From JBIOHP01 sp044449065 (GTDB lineage: Bacteria > Bacteroidota > Ignavibacteria > UBA10030 > SZUA-254), in the NCBI GenBank assembly GCA_044449065.1, contig JBIOHP010000035.1, positions 1 through 31,680 of the forward strand: 31,680 nt of DNA, in the 5' to 3' direction. Of the stretch, positions 1-7,390 are shown piece after piece. Position 1 is the first letter of the stretch. Each line of letters begins with the position of its first letter. The translations under genes were made by a program, and so were the position numbers. A model generated the notes under the pieces. That model saw only the letters and a program-made list of their open reading frames with translations, did no database searches and was not told the origin of the DNA.

Positions 1-41
1 CTCTTGTTGTGTTTAACAAGTTCTTGTTGTATTTTTATCAT
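1..41 (-). CDS. 5' end of an unidentified gene, cut by the window edge
   Basis: Reading leftwards, an ATG at 41-39 opens a frame that stays open to the edge and encodes MIKIQQELVKHNK. It is preceded by AAAGGAG (58-52), one of the best ribosome binding sites in the window, about 10 bases upstream. Thirteen codons are too few to identify a family. A short palindrome lies at 78-96, upstream of the start, where an operator could sit. The strong site is the main reason to believe the gene. Confidence 0.5.
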   Translation of the reverse strand, partial: MIKIQQELVKHNK

Positions 42-77
42 ATAGGTCTCCTTTCTTTTGATGAGATGTCATTATTT

Positions 78-96
78 ATATGCTATGTTAGCATAT
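78..96. promoter_or_regulatory. Small perfect palindrome, possible operator
   Basis: ATATGCTA and TAGCATAT form 8-bp arms around a 3-base spacer. It lies 37 bp upstream of the start codon of the truncated left-edge gene, a plausible place for a repressor site. No function can be shown from sequence alone, and an 8-bp arm in AT-rich DNA can arise by chance. Confidence 0.3.
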
Positions 97-236
97 CTAC
101 ACCTCAAAAGGAAGTGAGACCTTTTCTAATATACCGAGGGTTGAGCTGCCGGAAGATATGAAGAGCGTACTGAATTATTTAACAGATACTTGATACGCAC
201 GAGGCGGGGTGAGATAGAGATAATTTCAATTTATTA

Positions 237-1097
237 CTATTTCCAAATTTTCAATGCATCATTAAGATTGGTCGCCTTATCTTTCATTGTTTTTGCAATC
301 ATTTCAAAATGGTCCGAAACCAATTTCATTAAATGAGTTCTATTCTCATTGGCAGCTTTGGATTGAAGAATTATGGGTAATATTTTGATGGCACGGGGAT
401 CTTCTGAATATTCCACAGCTAATTCCTTAAGAGGCTCAATATAATGATCTATTAAATACTGTGGATCTTCGCCTTGTCTCGTCTGTTGATAATGTGATAC
501 AATATTGTCGAATCCACTTAAAAATGGATCGTCTATTGGTTTAACATTAACTCTGGACGCTAGACTTGAAAATTCATCAAATGAACGCTGTATTTGATCA
601 TTCGCTCGATTAAATAAACCAAAATATTCTTTATACTCCTTTCCGAAATTGTCATACGTTTCTTTATTTAACGAACCTAACTTATCAAAGCTATTTAAAA
701 TATTAAATATATCATTGAAGTATCCCCTTCGTAGATCTTTTTTCTTACCCCAACCATATACTAGCGCATTAAAAAGATCTATTTGCGGTAATGAAAGGAG
801 ATAATCAAAACGTATCGCATTATCCTTGTAAACAATGTCCGTGTGCTTTAATGTTTTTAGTCCAGCTGATAATTTTTCAAGGAATTCAACTTGACGACCG
901 ATGGGTGATATAATGCTCTCTAAATGCACAACGACAAGTTTTCGAATCCTACATAGATATCTCTTTCTTCCGAACCACTTGATTGTGCCATTTATTATGA
1001 AACCAGCAGAAAATGTAAAGATGGAAATAAACGTGGTAAAAACAACGCTCCGTGAAATGCCTATTGATTCGAAGTAGAGGAAGGTCTTCTCAAACAT
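237..1097 (-). CDS. Hypothetical protein with one N-terminal membrane segment
   Basis: I do not recognise this 286-residue protein. A hydrophobic stretch at about residues 15-36 should be a single transmembrane helix. A basic segment follows at once (residues about 40-53, with FGRKRYLCRIRK), so the body probably lies in the cytoplasm. The rest is predicted mostly helical and charged, with no catalytic motif I can see. The coding DNA is AT-rich compared with the genes after 3.5 kb. The next minus-strand gene, upstream of it, is another membrane-anchored unknown, about 100 bp away; they may be co-transcribed. Together with the gene at 2306 they form a stretch of single-pass unknown proteins typical of accessory DNA. 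Confidence 0.7.
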   Translation of the reverse strand: MFEKTFLYFESIGISRSVVFTTFISIFTFSAGFIINGTIKWFGRKRYLCRIRKLVVVHLESIISPIGRQVEFLEKLSAGLKTLKHTDIVYKDNAIRFDYLLSLPQIDLFNALVYGWGKKKDLRRGYFNDIFNILNSFDKLGSLNKETYDNFGKEYKEYFGLFNRANDQIQRSFDEFSSLASRVNVKPIDDPFLSGFDNIVSHYQQTRQGEDPQYLIDHYIEPLKELAVEYSEDPRAIKILPIILQSKAANENRTHLMKLVSDHFEMIAKTMKDKATNLNDALKIWK

Positions 1098-1193
1098 TTT
1101 TTTATCTTATTAGTTGAGCTTTACAATAATAGCAGAGATATTAGACTTATCGCAAAGATATAACTTTTCAAACCTGATAACAAACGATAGGTT

Positions 1194-1874
1194 TTAGTGC
1201 AGCACCCAAGGTGGGACATAATTTTTAGGCAATAGTGTAAAGGCTGTATTTTTTGAATCAAACAATGATTTTGATTTGTCGAATGGATAGTGTGGTATTT
1301 TTATCTTTGATGATCGACCGTTTGCATCATAAAATGTGAAGATATAGTCACCCCAACCTTGATGTGAAAGTTCAGTATTTTCGAATGAATAAAAAACCCA
1401 TCCTTCGATTGAATGGTTTGGTTCTATCATTGAATTAATTGCCTTCTCATCAAAAGCGTATTTAGAAAAATCGATATAACTTGGTTTGCTAGTATCAGTC
1501 GATTGCCAAATCGCGATTGAGGGGGCAACAAAATTAATTTTATTTAAACGTATTAATTTATTTTGTGAATATACATCTAAATCATAGCCAATTATCCTTA
1601 GGGGATTTGAACTATTATTTGTTAATGTGATATGCATAAATAAATTAATGGGTTTGTTTACAAAACCATTATTTTCAAATGTTATTGTGCTCATGGATAA
1701 ACGTGATCGTTGTACCATTATTAAATTTGGAATAATAACAATATCAGCGTGAATCAATTTTTCAACTAATGAATACCAAGTCGGTATATTGGGAATTATT
1801 AATCCAAATATCAACCAAAACCACCATGCTGCTCTAACCTTTTCCCATGTTATTTTTTTATCAATTTTAGACAT
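1194..1874 (-). CDS. Hypothetical protein, single membrane anchor and beta-rich domain
   Basis: This 226-residue protein is unrecognised. A very hydrophobic, tryptophan-rich segment at residues about 16-34 (AAWWFWLIFGLIIP) is preceded by a short charged N-terminus and should anchor it in the membrane. The remainder reads as alternating beta strands, for example residues about 60-110 (TITFENNG, FMHITLTNNSSNP), compatible with an immunoglobulin-like fold. It ends with an aromatic-rich tail (VPPWVLH). AT-rich codon use matches its neighbour at 237-1097. The start at 1874 is the only methionine ahead of the membrane segment. Gene call fairly sure, function unknown. Confidence 0.65.
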   Translation of the reverse strand: MSKIDKKITWEKVRAAWWFWLIFGLIIPNIPTWYSLVEKLIHADIVIIPNLIMVQRSRLSMSTITFENNGFVNKPINLFMHITLTNNSSNPLRIIGYDLDVYSQNKLIRLNKINFVAPSIAIWQSTDTSKPSYIDFSKYAFDEKAINSMIEPNHSIEGWVFYSFENTELSHQGWGDYIFTFYDANGRSSKIKIPHYPFDKSKSLFDSKNTAFTLLPKNYVPPWVLH

Positions 1875-2305
1875 GTAAATTATATCATATTCAAAAAGGG
1901 CACCTCAGATAAAGTTAATTAGTGAATTTATTTAACGATTATAAAATCACATAACCAACATAATAATATAATAATTATTTTCATAATTCATGATATAGTT
2001 CAAAGGTTAGGAAGTGGTTACATTCCAATGCAGGGATACCGAATTTAATTTTTAAAACTTGATTATCTACATTTTTATATTTTAATTTACTACCATAGGT
2101 TTTCAGAAGAATCGAAAAAGTTCAAATTACTTGAAATATGAGGTTTTTCTATCCCAAAACGGTTTTATGCAATGTTGAATGAGTGTAAAGGTTAAATAGC
2201 ATATAGTGCCTTGATCGCTTGTAAATAGTATAACTATCTCCAATGTCTGCTAATTAAAATCGATAATAAAGAAAGCTATTGCAATGAAGATTTTTACCCA
2301 ATCTC
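1875..2305. other. AT-rich intergenic stretch without a visible gene
   Basis: This 431-bp gap separates divergently transcribed genes (minus at 1874, plus from 2306), so it should carry both promoters. It is strongly AT-rich and has no long open frame, tRNA-like structure or clear repeat. I cannot single out a promoter with confidence. Confidence 0.5.
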
Positions 2306-3055
2306 ATGTCCCCAATCGTTACTACACGAGGCCGCTATGAATTATATCCAAAAAAAGAAACAGAGGAGGGAAGAAAGAAAACACAACCACATTATCATTA
2401 CTCGCGTAATTGTATGTTAAGATTCGTTTGGAATTTCGTTATCGCCAGCTTTCGTTGGCTGTTTTCACGTATTGACAAGCATCACACCATTATTGAAGTT
2501 TTTCTTACCGCCATTGCCATTTGGGTGGCCTGGCTTTTGCTGAATCGTACGAGCGATCAGGTTATCGAAATGCAAAAGGCAGACAGTATTGCACAAAGCA
2601 GCCTTGATCTTGCTAATAGGCAATTTACGACCATCAATAGACCCTGGGTGATTGTCGAAAACATTGAGCTTAGTTCTCCTACTATTACCGCAAACACGTA
2701 TTGTAGATTTCAGATAAAAAATATTGGCAATCTTCCTGCACAAAATGTGGATATGACGAATGGCATTATATATTCTATGGTAAAAGAACTTGACACTGCC
2801 CCACTATACCTCGATCATGAGGGCTGGCATCATATTGGGCCGATTGTCCCAGGTCACGGAATCCAAGACTCCACTCGAACTTTTAATTCGAAAGAAATCA
2901 AGGACATCTTGGCAGGGAAAGCGTTTCTTTATGGATATGCAATACAGATTTATAGCGATGCGGTCGGTAGCAAGGACACTACCACGTTTTGCGCAAAGTA
3001 TGACGTTAATTTCGGGGGATTTATAATTTATGAAAAATATAACGACGTTAAATAA
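2306..3055 (+). CDS. Hypothetical membrane-anchored protein with 'NRPWV' region
   Basis: This 249-residue protein has one hydrophobic helix at residues about 64-81 (TIIEVFLTAIAIWVAWLLL). A helical linker follows (RTSDQVIEMQKADSIAQSS), then INRPWVIVENIELSS at about 110-124 and a beta-rich C-terminal part. The order helix, coiled linker, 'NRPWV' and beta domain is common among bacterial hypothetical proteins of unknown role. The start is uncertain: the ATG at 2306 has no good ribosome site, and the ATG at 2414 would remove a polar 36-residue leader (rich in K, E and H) while keeping the membrane helix. Its neighbours give no functional hint. Confidence 0.65.
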   Translation: MSPIVTTRGRYELYPKKETEEGRKKTQPHYHYSRNCMLRFVWNFVIASFRWLFSRIDKHHTIIEVFLTAIAIWVAWLLLNRTSDQVIEMQKADSIAQSSLDLANRQFTTINRPWVIVENIELSSPTITANTYCRFQIKNIGNLPAQNVDMTNGIIYSMVKELDTAPLYLDHEGWHHIGPIVPGHGIQDSTRTFNSKEIKDILAGKAFLYGYAIQIYSDAVGSKDTTTFCAKYDVNFGGFIIYEKYNDVK

Positions 3056-3178
3056 TATGAAAAAATAATCCAAGCTCTACCGACAATAATAAGAAGTAAC
3101 TCCTCATGCTGCTCAATGGACACCTCCATTTTCTCGCGTCAGATTGAAGCTGTCTTGCGTGTAGTCCCGAATATTAAT

Positions 3179-3198
3179 GGGTTTGATGAATCAAACCC
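3179..3198. repeat. Short palindromic repeat (hairpin 1)
   Basis: GGGTTTGAT and ATCAAACCC make a perfect 9-bp stem with a 2-base loop. It closely resembles the hairpin 40 bp downstream but differs at a base pair, and both arms differ together. Confidence 0.65.
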
Positions 3199-3237
3199 TT
3201 ACAAAATGATTTTATGTTTATTATAAAAAGCGCCGTA

Positions 3238-3259
3238 GGGATTTGATTCATCAAATCCC
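3238..3259. repeat. Short palindromic repeat (hairpin 2)
   Basis: GGGATTTGAT and ATCAAATCCC make a perfect 10-bp stem with a 2-base loop. The flank GCGCCGTAG just before it recurs at about 30925 (GCGCCGTAG, followed by a different stem), which suggests a family of small mobile or REP-like palindromes. No T-run follows, so it is not a convincing terminator. Confidence 0.65.
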
Positions 3260-3525
3260 ACATAGTATTCTCCCCATCTAACTCCAATTCACACAGCAAC
3301 TTACAATCTCAGCGATGGGCTTTATTATTTACATCGTTTTTCATTATTAAACCCCGCCAATTTACGCTTGTCTATATTATAGAATAATTATAAAATTGCC
3401 CTTTCCACATGGCACCAAAGGAAATAGAGTATTGTTTTAATATTTTAGGATAGCAGAACAAGTTATTTGTTTTTTGAGACGGCTTTTATTAGTTTAAACT
3501 TATTATTATTGAAAGAATTGAATCT

Positions 3526-6500
3526 ATGCATATGAAGTTGTGGCTCGGAACCATCATAGCCCTTATTTTTCTGAGCACGCTCCCCGCATTTTCCCAGGCA
3601 ACCCCATTTGGACAGAATAAAGTCCAGTACCGCGATTTTGACTGGTATTTTATCCAATCAAGCCATTTCGACGTCTATTTTTCACAGGGCGGAGAATATA
3701 TCGCAGATTTCGCGGCGGATATTGCGGAGTCGTCCTATGCCTCCATCAGCAAATCGTTCAGGTACCAGATCACCAACCGTATTCCGATTGTGGTGTACAA
3801 TTCGCACAACGATTTCCAGCAAACGAATGTTGTCAGCGAATACCTTGAGGAAGGCATCGGCGGTGTAACGGAGTTATTCAAAAACCGCGTGGTGCTTCCG
3901 TTCGAGGGTGATTACGGCAAATTCCGCCATGTGATTCATCACGAGCTTGTCCATGCAGTGTTGAACGATATGTTTTACGGCGGATCGATTCAATCTATTA
4001 TTTCAAACAACATTACCCTGCAGCTTCCCATGTGGTTTAACGAGGGGTTGGCCGAATACGAAGCATTGAAATGGGATGTTAACTCCGATATGTTTTTGCG
4101 CGACGCAACAATTCATGAATACCTACCCCCCATCCAGTATTTAAACGGGTACATGGCGTATCGCGGCGGTCAATCCGTTTGGAATTATATCGGTACGAAG
4201 TACGGCGAAGAAAAAGTCGGCGATATCCTCATGCGAATAAGAGGAACCCGGAATGTGGATCAGGGATTTCGGAGCGCAATAGGTCTGAGTATCGATGAAC
4301 TATCCGAGCGTTGGCAGAAAGAACAAAAAGTTTTATACTGGCCCGATATCGCAAAGCGGCAAGAGCCCGCCGATTATGCTCGGAAATTGACCGATCACAC
4401 AAAGGACGGCGGATTTTATAATACCAGCCCTTCGATATCTCCGCAGGGAGATAAGGTGGCATTCATTTCTAACCGCGACGATTACTTCGACGTCTTTATC
4501 ATGAATGCATTCGACGGGTCAACGATTAATAAAATCATTAACGGACAACGCACCGCAGATTTTGAAGAGCTTCACCTCCTGACGCCAGGCATGTCGTGGT
4601 CGCCAGATGGTTCGAAACTTGTTCTGGCGACAAAAAGCGGCGATCAGGATGCGATTTTTATCATCGATGTGAAAAGCGGCGATGAACAAAAGATCACCCT
4701 GAATCTCGATGGCATATTTTCCGTCGATTGGTCTCCCACCGGCAATATCATTGTATTCACCGGCAATTACCGGCAGCAATCGGATATCTACGCGTATAAT
4801 ATGGATACGAAAGTATTGACAAATTTAACCAACGATCTCTTCAGCGACGCAGATCCTAACTGGTCGCCCGATGGTAAATTTGTGTACTTCTCCTCCGACC
4901 GCGGATCGTATTTAAAATCCGATTCCTGCACGGCAGATAATTTCAAAATGTCCAATTATCCCAATCGCGATCACGATATCTACAAGATCGACGTAGCAAC
5001 GAAGGCAATTACCCGCGTCACCAATCTCCCGACAAGCGATCAGACGTCCCCTGTTTCCGATCCCGATGGCAAGCATTTATACTTTATCTCAGATCTCAAC
5101 GGCATCAATAATATCTACGTCTATAATATTGATAGCGGCACTACGAGACCCCTCACAAACTCGTTGAGCGGCGTATACCAGCTCTCTATCTCGCGGGATG
5201 GAAATAAAATGGCGTTCGCGTCGCTCATCAAGGGTGGTTTTGATATTTTTGTTATGCGAACCCCGCTCGATCACGATCTCACGGTGAATACCCTGGAACC
5301 GACCGAATTTATCCGCCGCACCACCGCGAAACCGCATCCCGTGCAAACCGGCGATGAGAATAAATCGATACAGCTTTCCGACGACGTTGTTATCAAAACA
5401 GCAGTGCAGGATACTAATGTGGTCTACGATGAGAAGATGAAAGCGGATTTCCGGAACTATGTTTTTAATGACGCATTCGACGAAAAATTTGACAAGAAAA
5501 AAGATACCGTGCAGGAAATCACTGTTAGAAATAACGTCGATAAAGAAGGAAAATATCTTGTTAATAAATACAAGCTCAACTTCTCGCCGGACATCGTCTA
5601 CGGCAACGCGGGGTTCAATACGTATTACGGCGTTCAGGGTTCCACGATTATGGCGTTCAGCGATATGCTGGGAAATCATCAGATCTATATCCTCACCAAC
5701 CTTCTCGTCGATCTGAAGAACAGCGATTATGCCTTGGCGTATCTCTATCTGCCCAAACGCATCGATTACGGCATCCAGGCATTTCACAGCGCCCGGTTCA
5801 TTTTCCTCGATGACGACACGCCAAACGGCAGCAGCGAATACCGGTTCCGGAACTACGGCTTGACCCTCCAGGCGTCATACCCGCTCACGAAATTCAACCG
5901 GATAGAATTCAGCGGCTCATGGCTCACCATCACCAGGGAAAATTTAGATTATATCAATTACCCCAACCAGCAGCGGAGCGTGATCGTGCCGCAGATCAGT
6001 TACGTCCACGATAACTCCCTTTGGGGCATGATCTCTCCCGCAAACGGCGATCGGTATAATTTTAATATCATGGCGAGTCCAAAGTTTAATGATAACGCGC
6101 TGGGATTTTACAGCGTGCTCGGCGATTATCGCAATTATTACAAATTCTGGAAGAATTATACTCTTGCCTTGCGGCTGGCGGGCGGCGGAAGTTTTGGACA
6201 AGACCCGCAGCGGTTTATCATCGGCGGAGTGGATAACTGGATCAACAGGTCGTTTGAAAACAATCATATCCCTCTCGATAGAGCGGAAGATTTCGTATTC
6301 CTGACCACTGGCGTGCCTCTTCGCGGATACAATTACAACGCCCGCATGGGCACAAAATATGCCATGACAAATATTGAATTCCGGTTCCCCTTCTTCGGGT
6401 ATGTCACCGCAGGTCCGTTACCGGTATTTTTTCAGACTCTCAACGGGATACTTTTCATCGACGCCGGCGGGGCATGGAACGGCACATACGATTTCAGAGG

Positions 6501-6675
6501 CGTTGACAGGGATGTTAACGGCGATCTCTATTTAAAAGATTTGCTCGTCGGGTCGGGATATGGCATACGCATGGTTTTCCTCGGATTCCTTGTAAAAATG
6601 GATGTCGCGTACGCATACAACCTGCAGGGATTCTCGCAGCCGAAATATTATTTATCCCTAGGCTCAGATTTTTAA
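3526..6675 (+). CDS. Secreted metallopeptidase-like / PD40 propeller / Omp85-like barrel protein
   Basis: This 1049-residue protein has a signal peptide at residues 1-24 (cleavage near AFSQA). Residues about 35-270 resemble peptidase-MA gluzincins: HELVH at 139-143 and NEGLAEYE at 172-179, with E173 the likely third zinc ligand. Residues about 290-590 carry TolB/PD40 beta-propeller repeats, each with a 'SPDG' type turn (for example WSPDGSK and WSPDGKFVYFSSDRG). From about 690 to the end lies an outer-membrane beta barrel with LRGY at 932-935, like the conserved Omp85 (V/L)RG(F/Y) motif, and a C-terminal phenylalanine. The natural reading is an outer-membrane barrel with a periplasmic or surface propeller and peptidase. 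Substrate unknown. M1 and M3 are both possible starts. Confidence 0.85.
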   Translation: MHMKLWLGTIIALIFLSTLPAFSQATPFGQNKVQYRDFDWYFIQSSHFDVYFSQGGEYIADFAADIAESSYASISKSFRYQITNRIPIVVYNSHNDFQQTNVVSEYLEEGIGGVTELFKNRVVLPFEGDYGKFRHVIHHELVHAVLNDMFYGGSIQSIISNNITLQLPMWFNEGLAEYEALKWDVNSDMFLRDATIHEYLPPIQYLNGYMAYRGGQSVWNYIGTKYGEEKVGDILMRIRGTRNVDQGFRSAIGLSIDELSERWQKEQKVLYWPDIAKRQEPADYARKLTDHTKDGGFYNTSPSISPQGDKVAFISNRDDYFDVFIMNAFDGSTINKIINGQRTADFEELHLLTPGMSWSPDGSKLVLATKSGDQDAIFIIDVKSGDEQKITLNLDGIFSVDWSPTGNIIVFTGNYRQQSDIYAYNMDTKVLTNLTNDLFSDADPNWSPDGKFVYFSSDRGSYLKSDSCTADNFKMSNYPNRDHDIYKIDVATKAITRVTNLPTSDQTSPVSDPDGKHLYFISDLNGINNIYVYNIDSGTTRPLTNSLSGVYQLSISRDGNKMAFASLIKGGFDIFVMRTPLDHDLTVNTLEPTEFIRRTTAKPHPVQTGDENKSIQLSDDVVIKTAVQDTNVVYDEKMKADFRNYVFNDAFDEKFDKKKDTVQEITVRNNVDKEGKYLVNKYKLNFSPDIVYGNAGFNTYYGVQGSTIMAFSDMLGNHQIYILTNLLVDLKNSDYALAYLYLPKRIDYGIQAFHSARFIFLDDDTPNGSSEYRFRNYGLTLQASYPLTKFNRIEFSGSWLTITRENLDYINYPNQQRSVIVPQISYVHDNSLWGMISPANGDRYNFNIMASPKFNDNALGFYSVLGDYRNYYKFWKNYTLALRLAGGGSFGQDPQRFIIGGVDNWINRSFENNHIPLDRAEDFVFLTTGVPLRGYNYNARMGTKYAMTNIEFRFPFFGYVTAGPLPVFFQTLNGILFIDAGGAWNGTYDFRGVDRDVNGDLYLKDLLVGSGYGIRMVFLGFLVKMDVAYAYNLQGFSQPKYYLSLGSDF

Positions 6676-6762
6676 GCAATCAACTATAGATTTCTCAGTT
6701 TGTACTTTTTGCTGACCGACGGTTATATAATAATATTGATGGGAATTACACACCTGTGAAGC

Positions 6763-6812
6763 TGTCATCGCGAGTTCCGCAACAGTGGAACGTCGCGATC
6801 TCCTTCTATCGA
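6763..6812. repeat. 'GTCATCGCGAG'-type interspersed palindrome
   Basis: The segment begins TGTCATCGCGAGTTCC and ends GGAACGTCGCGATCTCC, so its halves pair in an imperfect stem. It matches the general form of the GTCATTGCGAG...GCAATCTC repeats scattered through intergenic DNA of many bacteria. It lies between two genes and codes for nothing. Only one copy is in this window, so family membership rests on recognition. Confidence 0.6.
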
Positions 6813-6853
6813 TGTAATTTGAAATACTTCGAATTCCTATTATAAGGCGAAGA

Positions 6854-6870
6854 AGAGTTTACAAAACTCT
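6854..6870. repeat. Small hairpin AGAGTTT/AAACTCT
   Basis: A 7-bp perfect stem with a 3-base loop lies between the GTCATCGCGAG repeat and the terminator. It is the same style of short intergenic palindrome as those at 3179 and 3238. No T-run follows on either strand. Confidence 0.4.
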
Positions 6871-6895
6871 AATAAATGTAGAAAGGCAAGTGACT

Positions 6896-6931
6896 AAAAA
6901 AGGCATTCCGGCTAAGCCGGAATGCCTTTTT
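6896..6931 (-). terminator. Strong rho-independent terminator of the 6951-7205 gene
   Basis: AAGGCATTCCGGC and GCCGGAATGCCTT pair in a perfect GC-rich stem with a 3-base loop. A-runs on the left and T-runs on the right extend it, so it can work in both directions. It begins 20 bases past the stop codon of the minus-strand gene at 6951 and could also stop readthrough from the large gene ending at 6675. Confidence 0.85.
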
Positions 6932-6950
6932 ACTTCAAACGAACTGTTGC

Positions 6951-7205
6951 TTACTGCTGTTGCTGTTCTGCTGGTTTTGCGGATGTTGAATCTGCGTCAG
7001 CTTTCTTTGCTGATTTCTTTCCTTTTTTGCTCATTTTCTTCATCCCTTTTGTTCCGCCCATTTCGCTCTTTGCTTCACCCTTCTTCATCATGTGGTGTTT
7101 CTTGGTCACTTTTGGCGCTTCAGTCTTTGTCGAATCTTGCGCAAAGCCGGCAAACGCGAAGGTAAAGACCATCAAGAACAAAACGAGGATTTTCGTGAAT
7201 TTCAT
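6951..7205 (-). CDS. Small secreted lysine-rich, Met/His-containing protein
   Basis: This 84-residue protein has a clear signal peptide (MKFTKILVLFLMVFTFAFAG, cleavage near FAQ at about 22). The mature part is low-complexity and very basic: KKHHMMKK near residue 36, then runs of K, S and A, and a QQQQ tail. No known domain is visible. An AAAAGGAG ribosome site lies 5 bases before the ATG, and a strong terminator closes the gene, so it is a real single-gene unit, probably well expressed. The composition recalls small periplasmic stress or cation-binding proteins, and the His/Met cluster could bind metal, but both ideas are guesses. Confidence 0.75.
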   Translation of the reverse strand: MKFTKILVLFLMVFTFAFAGFAQDSTKTEAPKVTKKHHMMKKGEAKSEMGGTKGMKKMSKKGKKSAKKADADSTSAKPAEQQQQ

Positions 7206-7390
7206 ACAGACTCCTTTTATAATTTTATTATGGATATATACTATGTGGTTTATTTTTTTAACACTCTAAAATAATATACGAAAACGATATTAACCCACCA
7301 TTAAGGGTAAATTAAGAGATTTTAATGCATTCAGGGCAAATGGTGAGGCAAATCCAGCATTATTAGATGATTCGGATATGCTTCGGGAGG

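Larger units (their letters stand above)
3056..3525. other. Intergenic region with two related hairpins
   Basis: This 470-bp gap has no gene I can support. It holds two hairpins of similar design (3179-3198 and 3238-3259) and is otherwise AT-rich. It marks the change from the AT-rich left end to the more balanced composition of the rest of the window. The promoter of the large gene at 3526 must lie in its right half. Confidence 0.6.

Noticed and set aside
92..193. Open plus-strand frame ending ...PEDMKSVLNYLTDT, resembling a gene remnant
   Set aside because: It is short, has no start codon at its beginning and cannot be tied to any family; chance cannot be excluded.
3238..3259. Rho-independent terminator
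   Set aside because: The stem is good but no T-run follows on either strand, and the nearest genes end too far away.
5089..5787. Long antisense frame inside the peptidase/barrel gene
   Set aside because: It has no recognisable domain and lies wholly within a gene whose motifs are clear; it is a shadow of biased codon use.
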